This document shows positions 43,787 to 56,937 of a stretch of DNA of 64,000 bases, one piece after another. The stretch is from an uncultured Clostridium sp. (lineage in GTDB: Bacteria; Bacillota_I; Bacilli_A; RF39; UBA660). The position numbers were made by a program, and so were the translations under genes. How positions within the stretch are numbered: position 1 is the stretch's first letter; each line of letters starts with the position of its first letter. Under the pieces are notes generated by a model. It did not search any database. It had not been told where the DNA came from and worked only from the letters and a program-made list of their open reading frames with translations. The stretch lies in assembly GCA_902493795.1 (NCBI GenBank), contig CABUQZ010000008.1, positions 1 to 64,000 on the forward strand. The letters are read 5' to 3'.

Positions 43787-44428
43787 ATGAATCATTCAAT
43801 TAAAGAAGGAAGTTTTTTATGGAGTTGGTATAATGAACTAGGAAGTAATTCTATAGAAACGTTTAGTTTTTATAATTTATTTAGCCCCTTCAATATAATT
43901 AGCTATTTTTTCCCAGCTAGGTTGTATCCATATTTGTGTGGATGGCTTATGATATTAAAATTTGGTATTGCTGGATTAAGCTCATATTTATTTATGAGTA
44001 GATATGTTAAAAATAAAAATTATGCAATCATTGGAAGTATGTTATATGCTTTTTCTGGCTATCATTAAACACAATGTTATTCCATTTTTATGATTCTATT
44101 TGTCTATTTCTATTTTTACTGTATGCGATAGATAATTTGATGTATGATAATAAAAAGTATAGATTGCCATTATTTTTGTCATTATTAGCATTTACTTGTT
44201 ACTTATGATTCTGGCTGGACTGCTACAAATAATGGGAAAGTTGTTCAAATTGAAAAAGCTGATAATGGACTTATGGCAATTAAAGGTATTAAAGGGGAAA
44301 ATAACATTAAATTTAGGTATTTTACTCCTGGATTAAAAATAGGAATAATAATATCATTTATTTCAACTTTAACTTATATTGGTTTATTAATTTTTAAGGA
44401 TAAAAAAATAATGTTAAATAAAAAGTAA
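43787..44428 (+). pseudogene. YfhO-family membrane protein, internally deleted
   Basis: The N-terminal piece (43787-44068) reads EGSFLWSWYNELGSNSIETF, YPYLCGWLMILKFGIAGLSSYL and ending SMLYAFSGYH, the usual YfhO start. A frameshift follows at the next codon, and the neighbouring frame continues the expected helices (LFHFYDSICLFLFLLYAIDNLM). After a large deletion the typical C-terminus appears, TYDSGWTATNNGKVVQIEKA, GLMAIKGIKGENNIKFRYFT, PGLKIGIIISFISTLTYIG, ending at 44428. A normal YfhO has ~850 residues, so most of the gene is gone. Confidence 0.8.
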
Positions 44429-44538
44429 TATTTTCTTTATTGAAAACCATAAAAAATGTTTAAGTAAAAAGTATTAAATAAATATAAATATTCAGTATAA
44501 TTTATGTTACAATAACTTTTTATGAAAGAGGCGAAACT

Positions 44539-45234
44539 ATGAAAACCAATAATTATGTAGTAAATAGGGATGACATTTTAGTGGGACGAGTAGTAAAAAC
44601 TATCGACAAAGATATGGTAATTTCTCCTGGGCCTAGATATAAAAGAGGAATTTTTTGTGATTCAGCAGAATATGAAAGAGACTTTGAATGTACTCCATGG
44701 CTTTTGGAGAACAAACCACAAATATTGTTTCAAGGAAACATAAATATATCTGAAAGAAGTATGCTCTTTGTTTTAGAAAAAGATTGGTCAAATGATTTGT
44801 TGTATGATTCTCCTGCATATCCAGTATGTAATATTAGTAGCATTGAAGACTTTCAAAAAGCAAGAATAACTGTAGCTTATGATATATATAAAATAGGTGG
44901 AGTTTTAGAATATTTGAAATATAGAGAAAAAATAACTCTAGAAGATGCAATTAGAATTAAGGAAACTTTATTTTCAGTTGATTGGTTATTAGATAATTCA
45001 CATCTTTTTGGTGTATATGAAACTTATGATCACGACTCTGCAACAGAAGTTTTTGATTCGCTACATAGACATAGAACATTTAATGATTGGCGTGATGATG
45101 GCCCTATACCTGAAAGATATTTCTGGGCATTCTATTATAACAAACAACATAGATTTGAAAATGGAATAGGCGAAAGAAAAGATTATTTTGAACCTGGACC
45201 AAACGAAGGAAAAATTAAAAAATTAAAATTGTAA
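44539..45234 (+). CDS. Hypothetical protein (231 aa)
   Basis: 231 residues, soluble, no signal or membrane segment; rich in aromatic residues and Asp/Glu. Visible stretches include DDILVGRVVKTIDKDMVI, ILFQGNINISERSMLFVLEK and YFWAFYYNKQHRFENGIGER. I do not recognise a family. RBS is GAGGCG upstream of the ATG. It is isolated between the YfhO remnant and a 240-base gap that shows only A/T-rich sequence with no clear terminator. Confidence 0.6.
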   Translation: MKTNNYVVNRDDILVGRVVKTIDKDMVISPGPRYKRGIFCDSAEYERDFECTPWLLENKPQILFQGNINISERSMLFVLEKDWSNDLLYDSPAYPVCNISSIEDFQKARITVAYDIYKIGGVLEYLKYREKITLEDAIRIKETLFSVDWLLDNSHLFGVYETYDHDSATEVFDSLHRHRTFNDWRDDGPIPERYFWAFYYNKQHRFENGIGERKDYFEPGPNEGKIKKLKL

Positions 45235-45474
45235 AATCATCTCTTAAAAAATTATTAAAAACACTATCTTTAAAATTAACTTCGTAAATATTTAATAATA
45301 TTATTAGCAGAAAATTAACTTTTCTGTTTTTTTTTACAAAAATAATACCAGTTTTGATATGTAACTATACAATATGTAATTATAAAAATATAATGAAGAA
45401 GATTATTTACGAAATAGAGTAGTATCTACATGAAGAAATACTATCTATTTAAATTTTAGAAAGAAGGATTATAT

Positions 45475-46710
45475 ATGAAGTGTCAAAAATGTGGGAAAAT
45501 CTCTAAAAAAACAGATGAATTTTGTGAAAAATGTGGGACTAAATTAAACAAAAACGATGAAGAAAAAACTCCTACAAATAAATCTAAAAAATTTTTAAGT
45601 AAGAGATATGTTATTCCTTTTTTATCAGTAGGACTCGTATTATGTTTTATCATAGTTTATTTTCTATTCTTTTCCTATAAAACATATGAGTTTAAAGAAC
45701 TTTACGATATTAAAGTAGAAGGTGTAAATGGATATGGAAACCTAGTAATTGAAAAAAAGAAAAATTTGCCATCTAAATCTCTTGATAAGCTATTAGAATC
45801 AACAACAATTAAATCCACAAAAAATAGTAACCTAAAAAACGGAGATATCATAACAATAACAGTAAAGTATGATGAAAAAATATCAAAAAAAGAAAAAGTG
45901 AAAGTAACTAAAGAATATAAATATGAAGTTAAAAACTTAGAGGAAGGAAAAGTACTAGATTTATTTAAAGATTTAGAACTTACATATTCTAACAAAAGCC
46001 CATATTTAAAAATTGCTGTAGCAAATAAAAGTATAGATACTGAAAAATATAATATAAATTATAAAGTAAGTTCTTTGGATGCTAATAAAACTAGTGAACT
46101 TAAAAAATTATATAAAAATGGTGAAAAAATAAAGGTAACAGCAACTTTTGATAAAGAAAAATTAATTAAAGATGGATACATTGTCCAAACTGATAATAAA
46201 GAATTTGAAATTTCTAATCATGATATGTATATTACTAGTGCAAAAGAACTAACAGAAGAAAGACTTTCACCTTTATTAAACAAGATGTCTGAAAGAATAA
46301 ATAAACATATAACTCAAGAAAATCTTTTAAAAACATGTGCTAATAAAAGTTATTGTAAAAAATATAAATTTAAGGTTACTAAAGCACCACGACTTGTAGG
46401 TTTATATTTTGGTTATAAGGAAGGTGCTCAATCTCGTGATAATTTTGACAGCACTCACACGACATTGATAGGAATTTATGAAGTTACATATAAACATGAT
46501 GGTGCTGGAGAAATGGAATACGAAAAGTATTTCTATGTTCATGAAGATAATTTTTATCTTACAAAAGATGGAGCATTAAGTAGTTTTAAAGATGGTGATA
46601 ATATCGATTGGGACAATTATAATAAAGGAAATTCTGATAATTATCTTACTTCTGTTGCTAATGCTGAAGGTGATGAATATAAGTTTCAATTTGAACAAAT
46701 AAAAAAATAG
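45475..46710 (+). CDS. Zinc-ribbon membrane protein with extracytoplasmic domain
   Basis: 411 residues. An N-terminal zinc ribbon (CQKCGKISKKTDEFCEKCGT) is followed by a Lys-rich linker, one membrane helix (~residues 45-65, VIPFLSVGLVLCFIIVYFLF) and a ~340-residue outer part. The outer part contains two or more small beta modules: YEFKELYDIKVEGVNGYG, GDIITITVKYDEK, and YLKIAVANKSIDTEKYN. This is the zinc_ribbon_2 + TM + ectodomain layout common in Bacillota membrane proteins (YvbJ/TcaA-like). RBS AAGAAGG. It is followed 15 bases later by a lipoprotein gene. Confidence 0.75.
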   Translation: MKCQKCGKISKKTDEFCEKCGTKLNKNDEEKTPTNKSKKFLSKRYVIPFLSVGLVLCFIIVYFLFFSYKTYEFKELYDIKVEGVNGYGNLVIEKKKNLPSKSLDKLLESTTIKSTKNSNLKNGDIITITVKYDEKISKKEKVKVTKEYKYEVKNLEEGKVLDLFKDLELTYSNKSPYLKIAVANKSIDTEKYNINYKVSSLDANKTSELKKLYKNGEKIKVTATFDKEKLIKDGYIVQTDNKEFEISNHDMYITSAKELTEERLSPLLNKMSERINKHITQENLLKTCANKSYCKKYKFKVTKAPRLVGLYFGYKEGAQSRDNFDSTHTTLIGIYEVTYKHDGAGEMEYEKYFYVHEDNFYLTKDGALSSFKDGDNIDWDNYNKGNSDNYLTSVANAEGDEYKFQFEQIKK

Positions 46711-46725
46711 AAATGAGGATTAAAT

Positions 46726-47361
46726 ATGAAAAAAATATTATTAAGTTTAATGGTTATAGTGGGATTATTTTCTTTCACTGGATGTGATACGTCTGATAAG
46801 GACAAAATGTTAAAAAAATTAAAGGATGATGGATTTAATTGTACAGAATCATCTGATGAAACAATATGTACCAAAGAAGATAGTAAAAAGAAAAAAGTAT
46901 TTGAATTATACAATTCTTTCATTAATTACGAAGAAACAATATATGATTCAGGATCAACAAGATTAGTTATAGACATTAGCAGTATGCACTATAATAAAAA
47001 AGATTATGATCATATTGGAGAAATAGAGGCTTACTTTAAGGGCGAGGATTTAATAGAGTTTTATCCTGAAACTTGTGAAGATGAATCAAATTGCTATCTA
47101 CATGTTGATGAAAAAGTTTACCCAGCACCAAAGGAAGAGTATGACGAATATAAAGAATATTTTGCAACAGGTCAAGACAAAGAATATCTTCGTGCATTAA
47201 ATAGAGATGAATTGGGTATGGGAGAGGAAATAAGATTAGGAACTATTTATGATAATATGCAAGAAATAAAAGGTAATGACAAATTTACTGAAAATGTAAA
47301 TGAAGCATTAAGATATTTTGAAAAGACATTAAAGGATGCAGGAGTAGCTCTTGGAGAATAA
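46726..47361 (+). CDS. Lipoprotein (211 aa)
   Basis: 211 residues with a clear lipoprotein signal: MKKI, hydrophobic core LLSLMVIVGLFSFTG, and Cys near residue 20 (TGC-D lipobox). The mature part is acidic with several short motifs (KDGFNCTESSDETICTKED has four half-conserved cysteines). It shares an operon with the zinc-ribbon membrane protein 15 bases upstream, suggesting a joint envelope role. Family not recognised. Confidence 0.75.
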   Translation: MKKILLSLMVIVGLFSFTGCDTSDKDKMLKKLKDDGFNCTESSDETICTKEDSKKKKVFELYNSFINYEETIYDSGSTRLVIDISSMHYNKKDYDHIGEIEAYFKGEDLIEFYPETCEDESNCYLHVDEKVYPAPKEEYDEYKEYFATGQDKEYLRALNRDELGMGEEIRLGTIYDNMQEIKGNDKFTENVNEALRYFEKTLKDAGVALGE

Positions 47362-47810
47362 TTTATAAAAAGATATATTAAAAAAATTTATTGTATCTAT
47401 AAAGTTTACCATGATAGAATAAATGCATAAATAGAAAAAAAGGCAATAAATGAATATAAAAAATCAATTAATTAATCTAAAAAATGCTTCAAGGTAAGAA
47501 AACAACTAAAGGAGAAACCACTATATACGAAACAATTGGTGATGTTTCCCCATTATATAATATCAAGCAAAACCTAGGAAACTTTTAAAGCCCTAGTTTT
47601 TTAATGATTTAAAAAAAAGAAATAATTTTTGACTAATCAATTATCTTTAAGTATAATAACAAATCGAATAGAGGTAATCATTATGCAAACACCATCATTT
47701 ACAGAACAAATAAAAAAAGAGGATATACTACTATTCCTGAAATAATTGTTCCATCAAGAAAACTACTTAGTATCAAAGAATTAATAAATTAAAATAACAA
47801 TATAACAGTT
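47362..47810. other. Gene-poor stretch with short decayed reading frames
   Basis: No intact gene is visible. There are fragments: a 34-codon frame at 47484-47588 (starts MLQGKKTTKGETTIY) and a frame giving GYTTIPEIIVPSRKLLS before 47790. Neither has a family I can name. The second runs into the HExxH pseudogene and may be its lost N-terminal part or a separate relic. No convincing terminator is seen. Confidence 0.45.
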
Positions 47811-48546
47811 ATGCCAACTCGTAAATCACTTCATTATGTTTTATCAAGAAGTAGAGAGTTTATTGATTCTCATTTTAAAATCCAAGAGGTTCCATATTAT
47901 CATAAAACCTCTATTGGACCTATTGAGATAGAAAAATATGGGACAATTCATCCCTATAGATTACCAATCACTCGCTTAAAAAAAGAAGAATCATTCTTTG
48001 GCTATTTACAAGAAATGCTTTTAGTATATCCTGATAATACACGAAAAGAATATTATTGTGGTATAAGACTATCAAAAGAAAACACAGATTTATCCTCTCT
48101 TTCTTATACTCATGAAATAATTCATACTCAGTTAAATCATGTTGAAGGTCTAGTAAATGATTACTCTAACGAAGAATTTTTAAGTATTTTTTTAGAGATT
48201 GTTCAAGCATATGAGACAAACGACACATTATTAAGAATTCATGATTTAGGAAGACTGGGTGAATTATCAAGTATTATTAGACAGTAAGAAAAATATAATT
48301 CTACAACAAATGAAGAAATAAAAGATTGTCTAGTAGAGGAAAGTTGTTATGCAGTTTCAATTTTAAAAGCCTATAACTTATTTATAAAATATTATAATGG
48401 TTCTCTTTCACAAAAAAAGAAATTTTTAGAGATATTCAAAAGATATTTAATCAAGAAATGTCTGTTGAAGATTTATTATCCAAATATAATATTACTTTGG
48501 AAAATAGTGAAAATTTTAGAAGTTTACGAAATTATTTAAAAAGATA
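47811..48546 (+). pseudogene. HExxH putative metallopeptidase, broken copy
   Basis: The open part (47811-48287) contains SYTHEIIHTQLNHVEG with the HExxH zinc motif, then stops at TAA 48285. The same frame continues after the stop (EKYNSTTNEEIKDCLVEESC, YAVSILKAYNLFIKYYNG). After a frameshift near 48420 it goes on in another frame (SVEDLLSKYNITLENSE...NYLKR), ending at 48546. The whole parallels the intact neighbour at 48559-49428 (YVHEITHTQVDS, LKAYDLFVTFYNAN, TVEELLAKYDVTL, KYFKR). A recent duplicate that has decayed by one stop and one frameshift. Confidence 0.8.
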
Positions 48547-48558
48547 GGAATGATTAAT

Positions 48559-49428
48559 ATGAAGGAATTAAGTAAAGATGAAGAAATAGTAAGAAGAAAT
48601 TTAAAAGCTAAGCCCGATATTATAAATCCAACAGATAAATTATTAAATACTTTAAAATCATATGAAAAACTTCGTATTGCAGAAAAAGACTATGGCGTTC
48701 ATTCTATGAAAATTGAAGATGCTATATATGATGCCAAAAACTTTCTTCATTACTATTACAAATTACACAAGGTTAACACCATATGTATTTATAAGTTATT
48801 AAATTATCAAATACATCTTGGTAGAAAAATAGATCCTTTAAAGTTACCTATTAATCTAATCAAGAGTAATGATATTTTTTCTGCTTCTCTAACGGAGATT
48901 TTCCCTAAAGATAATGATCCTATTATCTTTTATGAAGTGAATTTAAATAAACAATCAACTGAGCAAACATCAACTTCTTATGTTCATGAAATAACCCATA
49001 CTCAAGTAGATAGTTTAAAAGGAAGTCTTGAAGAATATTACAATTTTGAAGTATTAAGTATCTTTAATGAGTTATTTCACGCATCTATTCTAGATAAAGA
49101 TGAAAGAATATTAAGACTAAATGATTCATGTAGAATATATGAAATGAGTATAACAGCTCAAGAACTAAGAAAAAACTTTGAAGGAAAAAATAATATGGAT
49201 AGAAATAAACTTTTAGATTGTTGTAAATATTTAATTTCCGATTTAAAAGCATATGACTTATTTGTAACTTTCTATAATGCTAATAACTCTGTAAAAAACG
49301 AAATTTTAGATGATGTTCAGTCTGTTTTTGATGGTCTTATCACAGTTGAAGAATTATTAGCAAAATATGATGTAACTCTTGATAGTGTCGAAGACTCACC
49401 TAAAATGTTAAAATATTTTAAAAGATAG
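48559..49428 (+). CDS. HExxH putative metallopeptidase-like protein
   Basis: About 289 residues, no signal peptide or membrane segment. The central SYVHEITHTQVDS (~residues 150-162) is a HExxH zinc-binding motif in a helix, with candidate third ligand E in NFEVLSIFNELFHAS ~25 residues later. The rest is helical. An adjacent decayed paralogue (47811-48546) keeps the same motif. ATG 48559 (AGGA nine bases upstream) was preferred over 48550. Catalysis is possible, but the protein family is not one I can name. Confidence 0.65.
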   Translation: MKELSKDEEIVRRNLKAKPDIINPTDKLLNTLKSYEKLRIAEKDYGVHSMKIEDAIYDAKNFLHYYYKLHKVNTICIYKLLNYQIHLGRKIDPLKLPINLIKSNDIFSASLTEIFPKDNDPIIFYEVNLNKQSTEQTSTSYVHEITHTQVDSLKGSLEEYYNFEVLSIFNELFHASILDKDERILRLNDSCRIYEMSITAQELRKNFEGKNNMDRNKLLDCCKYLISDLKAYDLFVTFYNANNSVKNEILDDVQSVFDGLITVEELLAKYDVTLDSVEDSPKMLKYFKR

Positions 49429-49475
49429 ATAATTTCATACTTAGAGTTAGAAGAAATTTTTAATGGAGTGACATT

Positions 49476-49982
49476 ATGAGAATCTATATAATAGGACCAA
49501 CAGGTAGTGGCAAAACAACTTTAGCAAGAAAATTATCTAAGCAATACAAAATAAAACATTATGAATTAGATTTATTAGTATATGACGATAATAATGGACA
49601 TATTAAAAGAAAAGATGAAGAACGCGAAAAAATGTTTCAAAATATTTTGAAAAAGAAATCATGGATTGTTGAAGATGTTGGACGTACTAAATTTGAAGAA
49701 GCAAGAAAAAAAGCCCATATAATTTATTATATAAATATTCCTAAGATAGTAGTTTATAAAAGAGTGGTAACTCGTTTTCTAAAACAACGTTTAAAAAAAG
49801 AAAAAGCTAATTATCCACCAACGTTTAAAGCTTTATTAGAAATGTTTAAGTATACGCATAACTATTTTAAAAACGAATCTTTAAAAAAAGCAAGTTTAGA
49901 AATTTACAAAGATAAATTGAAATATTTAAGCTACAAAGAATTAAATAAATTAGAGAAAAGTAATAGGGAAATTTCTTTGTAA
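49476..49982 (+). CDS. P-loop kinase-like protein (FlaR/adenylate-kinase-like)
   Basis: 168 residues with a P-loop at the start (YIIGPTGSGKTTLARKLS). Then come HYELDLLVYDD in the substrate position, WIVEDVGRTKFEEA (Walker B-like) and a lid-like basic helix (RVVTRFLKQRLKKEKANYPP). It resembles the small 'DNA topology modulation protein FlaR'-like or shikimate/adenylate-kinase-like P-loop NTPases, whose substrates are mostly unknown. It stands alone with a modest GGAGTG RBS. Confidence 0.72.
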   Translation: MRIYIIGPTGSGKTTLARKLSKQYKIKHYELDLLVYDDNNGHIKRKDEEREKMFQNILKKKSWIVEDVGRTKFEEARKKAHIIYYINIPKIVVYKRVVTRFLKQRLKKEKANYPPTFKALLEMFKYTHNYFKNESLKKASLEIYKDKLKYLSYKELNKLEKSNREISL

Positions 49983-50026
49983 AAGTATATTAAAATTAAT
50001 TAGTATTAATAAGTTAATTGAATTAG

Positions 50027-50050
50027 AAGGATGGCGAAAGTCATCTTTTT
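50027..50050 (+). terminator. Rho-independent terminator
   Basis: AAGGATG / CATCTTT stem (one G-U) with loop GCGAAAGT and T5. Confidence 0.6.
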
Positions 50051-50217
50051 ATAATGTTATTTTTTACAAAAAACATGACATTTATGTATTTACCTAGATT
50101 TTATACGTTTTAATTAATAAAATTAAATTAAATAATTTATTATTTAGATGAATTTGAATGTTACTATTCAATTAAGGTAAATCAAAACATTATTAATTGT
50201 ATAAAGGAGTGAGTATT

Positions 50218-51165
50218 GTGAAGGAAGTAAAGTGTAGCAATTGTGGTAGAATTAATAGTAATGCTGCTAAGTTTTGTAAAGGGTGTGGTAAGAAGTTAGA
50301 AAAGATAAAGGAGTTTTGTACAGAGTGTGTAGAAGAGTTAGTAAGTGATGCATTATTTTGTACAAAATGTGGAACAAAAAGAGAAAGTGAAATACTTTCT
50401 AAAAAAGAAACTAAAGGAATTTCTTGGAATTTTAATAGTAAGACGATAACAATATGTTTTCTTATATGTGCAGTCCTAGTAACATACATTTTTTCTTCAC
50501 AAGAATTTATTAGTGAATTTCTTCAAGTGGAAAATGGTAGAATATTTGGAGTAATATTTGGAATAATTGGTCTTATACTTTTATTTGTAGTAAAAAGAAA
50601 AGAAAAGATAAACTTAAAAAAAGATTTAAAACAATTAAAACATCTTAAATTGACAAAAAATATAACAGGTTTAATCTTTTTGCTGTCAGGATTAATTGTT
50701 TTATTGAATATTGGGCCAACCATTTCAGATTACAGTTTAATTTTAATATATTCTATCTTAGGTATGTGTGCTACTATATTATTTTGTAAAATTATCTATC
50801 TAAATTATAGAAAATTAGAAGGTAAAGTGTCAGTTGTTAATCAAACTATAACTTTATTGTGTAGCATTACTTTAAGTATAGGTTTTATATCTTTATATTC
50901 TCATGGTGATGAGGTAAACTCTAATTTTAGTAATCAATTTGAAAGCTTTATGGAGTATGGACGAACTAATCCTGGTAACGAATACATTACATATGCACTA
51001 TATTGTCTAATCGCTGCAATTGTCTTTTTGATTTTATTTTTCCTCTTAAGAACAAATAAAGCTATAGCCAAAAAATCTTTGAACAAATTTGTAATTGGAG
51101 TATATATTTTTATATTAAATATGGCTATTCCATTCTTGTTCTTATTATTTGTTGAAACATTGTGA
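50218..51165 (+). CDS. Double zinc-ribbon multi-pass membrane protein
   Basis: About 315 residues. Two adjacent zinc ribbons lie at the N-terminus: CSNCGRINSNAAKFCKGCG and CTECVEELVSDALFCTKCG. A loop and about seven hydrophobic segments follow (ITICFLICAVLVTYIF, IFGVIFGIIGLILLFVV, LTKNITGLIFLLSGLIVLL, SLILIYSILGMCATILFC, TITLLCSITLSIGFISLY, YALYCLIAAIVFLILFFLL and VIGVYIFILNMAIPFLFLLF). The GTG at 50218 is the start: AAGGAG at 50203-50208. Function unknown. Confidence 0.72.
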   Translation: MKEVKCSNCGRINSNAAKFCKGCGKKLEKIKEFCTECVEELVSDALFCTKCGTKRESEILSKKETKGISWNFNSKTITICFLICAVLVTYIFSSQEFISEFLQVENGRIFGVIFGIIGLILLFVVKRKEKINLKKDLKQLKHLKLTKNITGLIFLLSGLIVLLNIGPTISDYSLILIYSILGMCATILFCKIIYLNYRKLEGKVSVVNQTITLLCSITLSIGFISLYSHGDEVNSNFSNQFESFMEYGRTNPGNEYITYALYCLIAAIVFLILFFLLRTNKAIAKKSLNKFVIGVYIFILNMAIPFLFLLFVETL

Positions 51166-51235
51166 ATACATATTTTATTAAAAAGATACCCCAAAAAACA
51201 TAATATCTATAATAATGAAAAAATGAATATTAAAA

Positions 51236-51265
51236 GAAAACTTCATTGTATATGGAGTTTTTTTT
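51236..51265 (+). terminator. Rho-independent terminator
   Basis: AAAACTTCAT / ATGGAGTTTT stem, T8 run. It follows the zinc-ribbon membrane protein gene. Confidence 0.8.
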
Positions 51266-51312
51266 CGTTCTTTGTTACAATTATAATATAAATATAGAAA
51301 AGGAAAATATCT

Positions 51313-51693
51313 ATGGAAAAGGAAAAGCTGATAACTAAATCAATAATCTTGTCTTTTATTAATAATGATAAAAAAATATTTAATAAAGAAGTAGAATTCT
51401 CTAGTATTTGTGCATTAGAACTAGAAGATATTTCTACAACTATTGGACATACTGCTAAAGGAGAATTTCTTGAATTTCTAACATGTAAATATTTAAATTT
51501 AAGACTATATAAAGACAAGATAGAAAAATCTGTTTTAGAAGCATTAAATAAAAGTATATTATCTATTGAACTAAAATTTGATAATGATACTTCGATTTCG
51601 TATAACCTTTCTTGGAATTCTAATGATGGTATTACAAATTTACTACAAAGTATAAGTGAAGAAAAAGGTATTATAAAAGTATTTGTTGGTTAA
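51313..51693 (+). CDS. Hypothetical protein (126 aa)
   Basis: 126 residues, soluble, alternating helix and strand; contains SICALELEDISTTIGHTAKG and, near the end, SYNLSWNSNDGITNLLQSI. AAAGGAAAAT is a weak RBS. No family recognised. It lies 35 bases before an acetyltransferase gene and may be cotranscribed with it. Confidence 0.55.
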   Translation: MEKEKLITKSIILSFINNDKKIFNKEVEFSSICALELEDISTTIGHTAKGEFLEFLTCKYLNLRLYKDKIEKSVLEALNKSILSIELKFDNDTSISYNLSWNSNDGITNLLQSISEEKGIIKVFVG

Positions 51694-51728
51694 TGATAAA
51701 AAGATTAATTAAGAAGGAATAATTATAA

Positions 51729-52211
51729 ATGGAAATAATTGAATATAATGAAAAATACTTAGAAGATATTAAAGATTTACTAGTAGAGCTTGAAGAATAC
51801 ATTATCTCAATTGATGAAGATCATCTTGATAGATTACATCCTGAATATAGAGATAAAATGGCAATATTAGATTTAAATAATATAAAACATAATAGTGGAA
51901 AATGTTATCTAGCAATTGAAGAGGATAAAGCAATTGGACTTATTATGGGAATTGTTAGAAAGTATGATGAATATGATTATCTCGATTATAAATGCCCAAA
52001 AACTGGAGAAATAACTGAATTAGTTGTGTCAAATAGCATTAGAAGTAAAGGAATTGGACAACAATTAATAAATAAAATGGAAGATTATTTTAAAAGCGTC
52101 GGATGTGATTATATAGTAATAGATGTATTTTCTTACAATAATATTGGAAAAAGATTTTATACAAAAAATGAATACCATAGTAGAATGGAAACATTGATAA
52201 AGAAAATATAA
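51729..52211 (+). CDS. GNAT-family N-acetyltransferase
   Basis: 160 residues. A GNAT core: IIEYNEKYLEDIKDLL, then KCYLAIEEDKAIGLIMGIV, TGEITELVVSNSIRSKGIGQ (the acetyl-CoA loop R-x-x-G-I-G), and QQLINKMEDYFKSVGCDYIV. The terminal pattern is NNIGKRFYTKNEYHSRMETL. Substrate unknown. AAGAAGG RBS. It is the last gene before the DGR locus. Confidence 0.88.
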   Translation: MEIIEYNEKYLEDIKDLLVELEEYIISIDEDHLDRLHPEYRDKMAILDLNNIKHNSGKCYLAIEEDKAIGLIMGIVRKYDEYDYLDYKCPKTGEITELVVSNSIRSKGIGQQLINKMEDYFKSVGCDYIVIDVFSYNNIGKRFYTKNEYHSRMETLIKKI

Positions 52212-52401
52212 AAAAACAAAAGATTAAAAATAGTTAGAGTGATTTGTATAAACAGTTTGTATTATACTTGAAAAGTACGTCGAAAAATGTTACCATTGTT
52301 ATAGTTAAAATAGAAAGTGTTCAACGATGTGATAGAATAGATAATTTTCATATCATAGGTTTACACTATAGTTTGTAAAAAATATGGAAGATGGTGGTAA
52401 T

Positions 52402-56132
<3,731 letters not shown>

Positions 56133-56163
56133 AGCTGAAGTGCCAACACAGCTCACTTGAATT

Positions 56164-56189
56164 ATCGCACGAAAACCCTTTCGTGCGAT
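56164..56189. other. Perfect 11-bp hairpin downstream of VR
   Basis: ATCGCACGAAA / TTTCGTGCGAT with loop ACCC, between the target-gene stop and the template. Hairpins or cruciforms downstream of IMH aid DGR target recognition in BPP-1. This one is GC-rich in an AT-rich region and has no T-run, so it is not a typical terminator. Confidence 0.6.
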
Positions 56190-56267
56190 GATAAACATAT
56201 TTTATGGATTAAACTTTATGTTTAATCTAGGATTGTGTCATATTTTTTCTTGTGTTTTAAGTGCCCT

Positions 56268-56387
56268 TTGGCTTGCTTCGCCTAACAACTTCAACAACAA
56301 CAATGCTAACGTTCGTAACGTTAACACTGATGGCAATTTGAACAACAACAACGTCAACAACACTGGTGGCGTGCGCCCTGCAATTTC
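56268..56387 (+). ncRNA. DGR template repeat (TR), 120 nt
   Basis: Shares TTGGCTTGCTTCGCCT at the 5' side and GGTGGCGTGCGCCCTGCA at the 3' side with VR. The middle is packed with AAC codons at the positions that vary in VR. The TR sits downstream of the target gene and upstream of the avd-like gene, on the same strand. A frame covers it (starting 56188), but that frame only mirrors VR and lacks a sensible protein, so the element is treated as template RNA. Transcript ends are not known; it may be read through from the target operon. Confidence 0.92.
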
Positions 56388-56506
56388 CAACATATATTTT
56401 GGCTAAATTTATAATTTGATTGAGTTATGGTAAAATTTAGCTTTTCAAGTTGTGAAACAGACACAATTCTATGAACAATTAAGTTCTAAATAGATTAATA
56501 GTGTAA

Positions 56507-56538
56507 GCTACAAGAGATATATCTATATCTTTTGTAGC
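56507..56538 (+). ncRNA. Strong hairpin in the TR-avd spacer
   Basis: A 15-bp stem (one G-U) from GCTACAAGAGATATA paired with TATATCTTTTGTAGC, loop TC, 120 bases past the TR and 30 bases before avd. DGR template RNAs need a structured part 3' of the TR for RT and Avd priming, so this may be that element; alternatively it attenuates avd/RT expression. It has no T-run. Confidence 0.5.
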
Positions 56539-56568
56539 AACTTACTATTACAGGAGGTATATTCTAAT

Positions 56569-56928
56569 ATGCATGAAAGCAAGGAATTTAAATTATACTT
56601 AGAAGTGATTAACTATAGTAATTATGTACGGAAATATGTTCTTCCAGACATATCAAGTGTACATAGAGATTTAAGAATTCATTTGCTAGATGAAATATAT
56701 AATTTAAAAAAATATCTAGTTTCTGCCCAATATACAAAAGGAAATATTAGAATAAAATATCTTACTGACTTATATGTTACAGTATGTATGATTGATATAA
56801 TAACAACAGAAATAAAAGAATTTTGCCCAAATAGTAGTAAGCATATAGTAAGCGCAATAAAAAGTTTAACAAAAATTAAAAACATGATATATGCTTGGAG
56901 GCAAAATCCTGAACCAACTGTAATGTAA
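56569..56928 (+). CDS. avd: DGR accessory variability determinant (Avd)-like four-helix protein
   Basis: 119 residues, all-helical and basic. Size, composition and position fit Avd: N-terminal FKLYLEVINYSNYVRKYVLP, then HLLDEIYNLKKYLVSA, IRIKYLTDLYVTVCMIDIIT, and SKHIVSAIKSLTKIKNMIYA. Avd forms a positively charged pentameric barrel that binds the RT and the template RNA and is needed for mutagenic retrohoming. CAGGAGG is an excellent RBS. It stops nine bases before the RT gene, so the two are cotranscribed. Confidence 0.88.
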   Translation: MHESKEFKLYLEVINYSNYVRKYVLPDISSVHRDLRIHLLDEIYNLKKYLVSAQYTKGNIRIKYLTDLYVTVCMIDIITTEIKEFCPNSSKHIVSAIKSLTKIKNMIYAWRQNPEPTVM

Positions 56929-56937
56929 AAACATAAT

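Noticed and set aside
56188..56406. 72-codon frame encoding an Asn-rich peptide
   Set aside because: It is the template repeat read in the frame of the target gene; the Asn codons are the AAC adenine targets, and there is no ribosome site.
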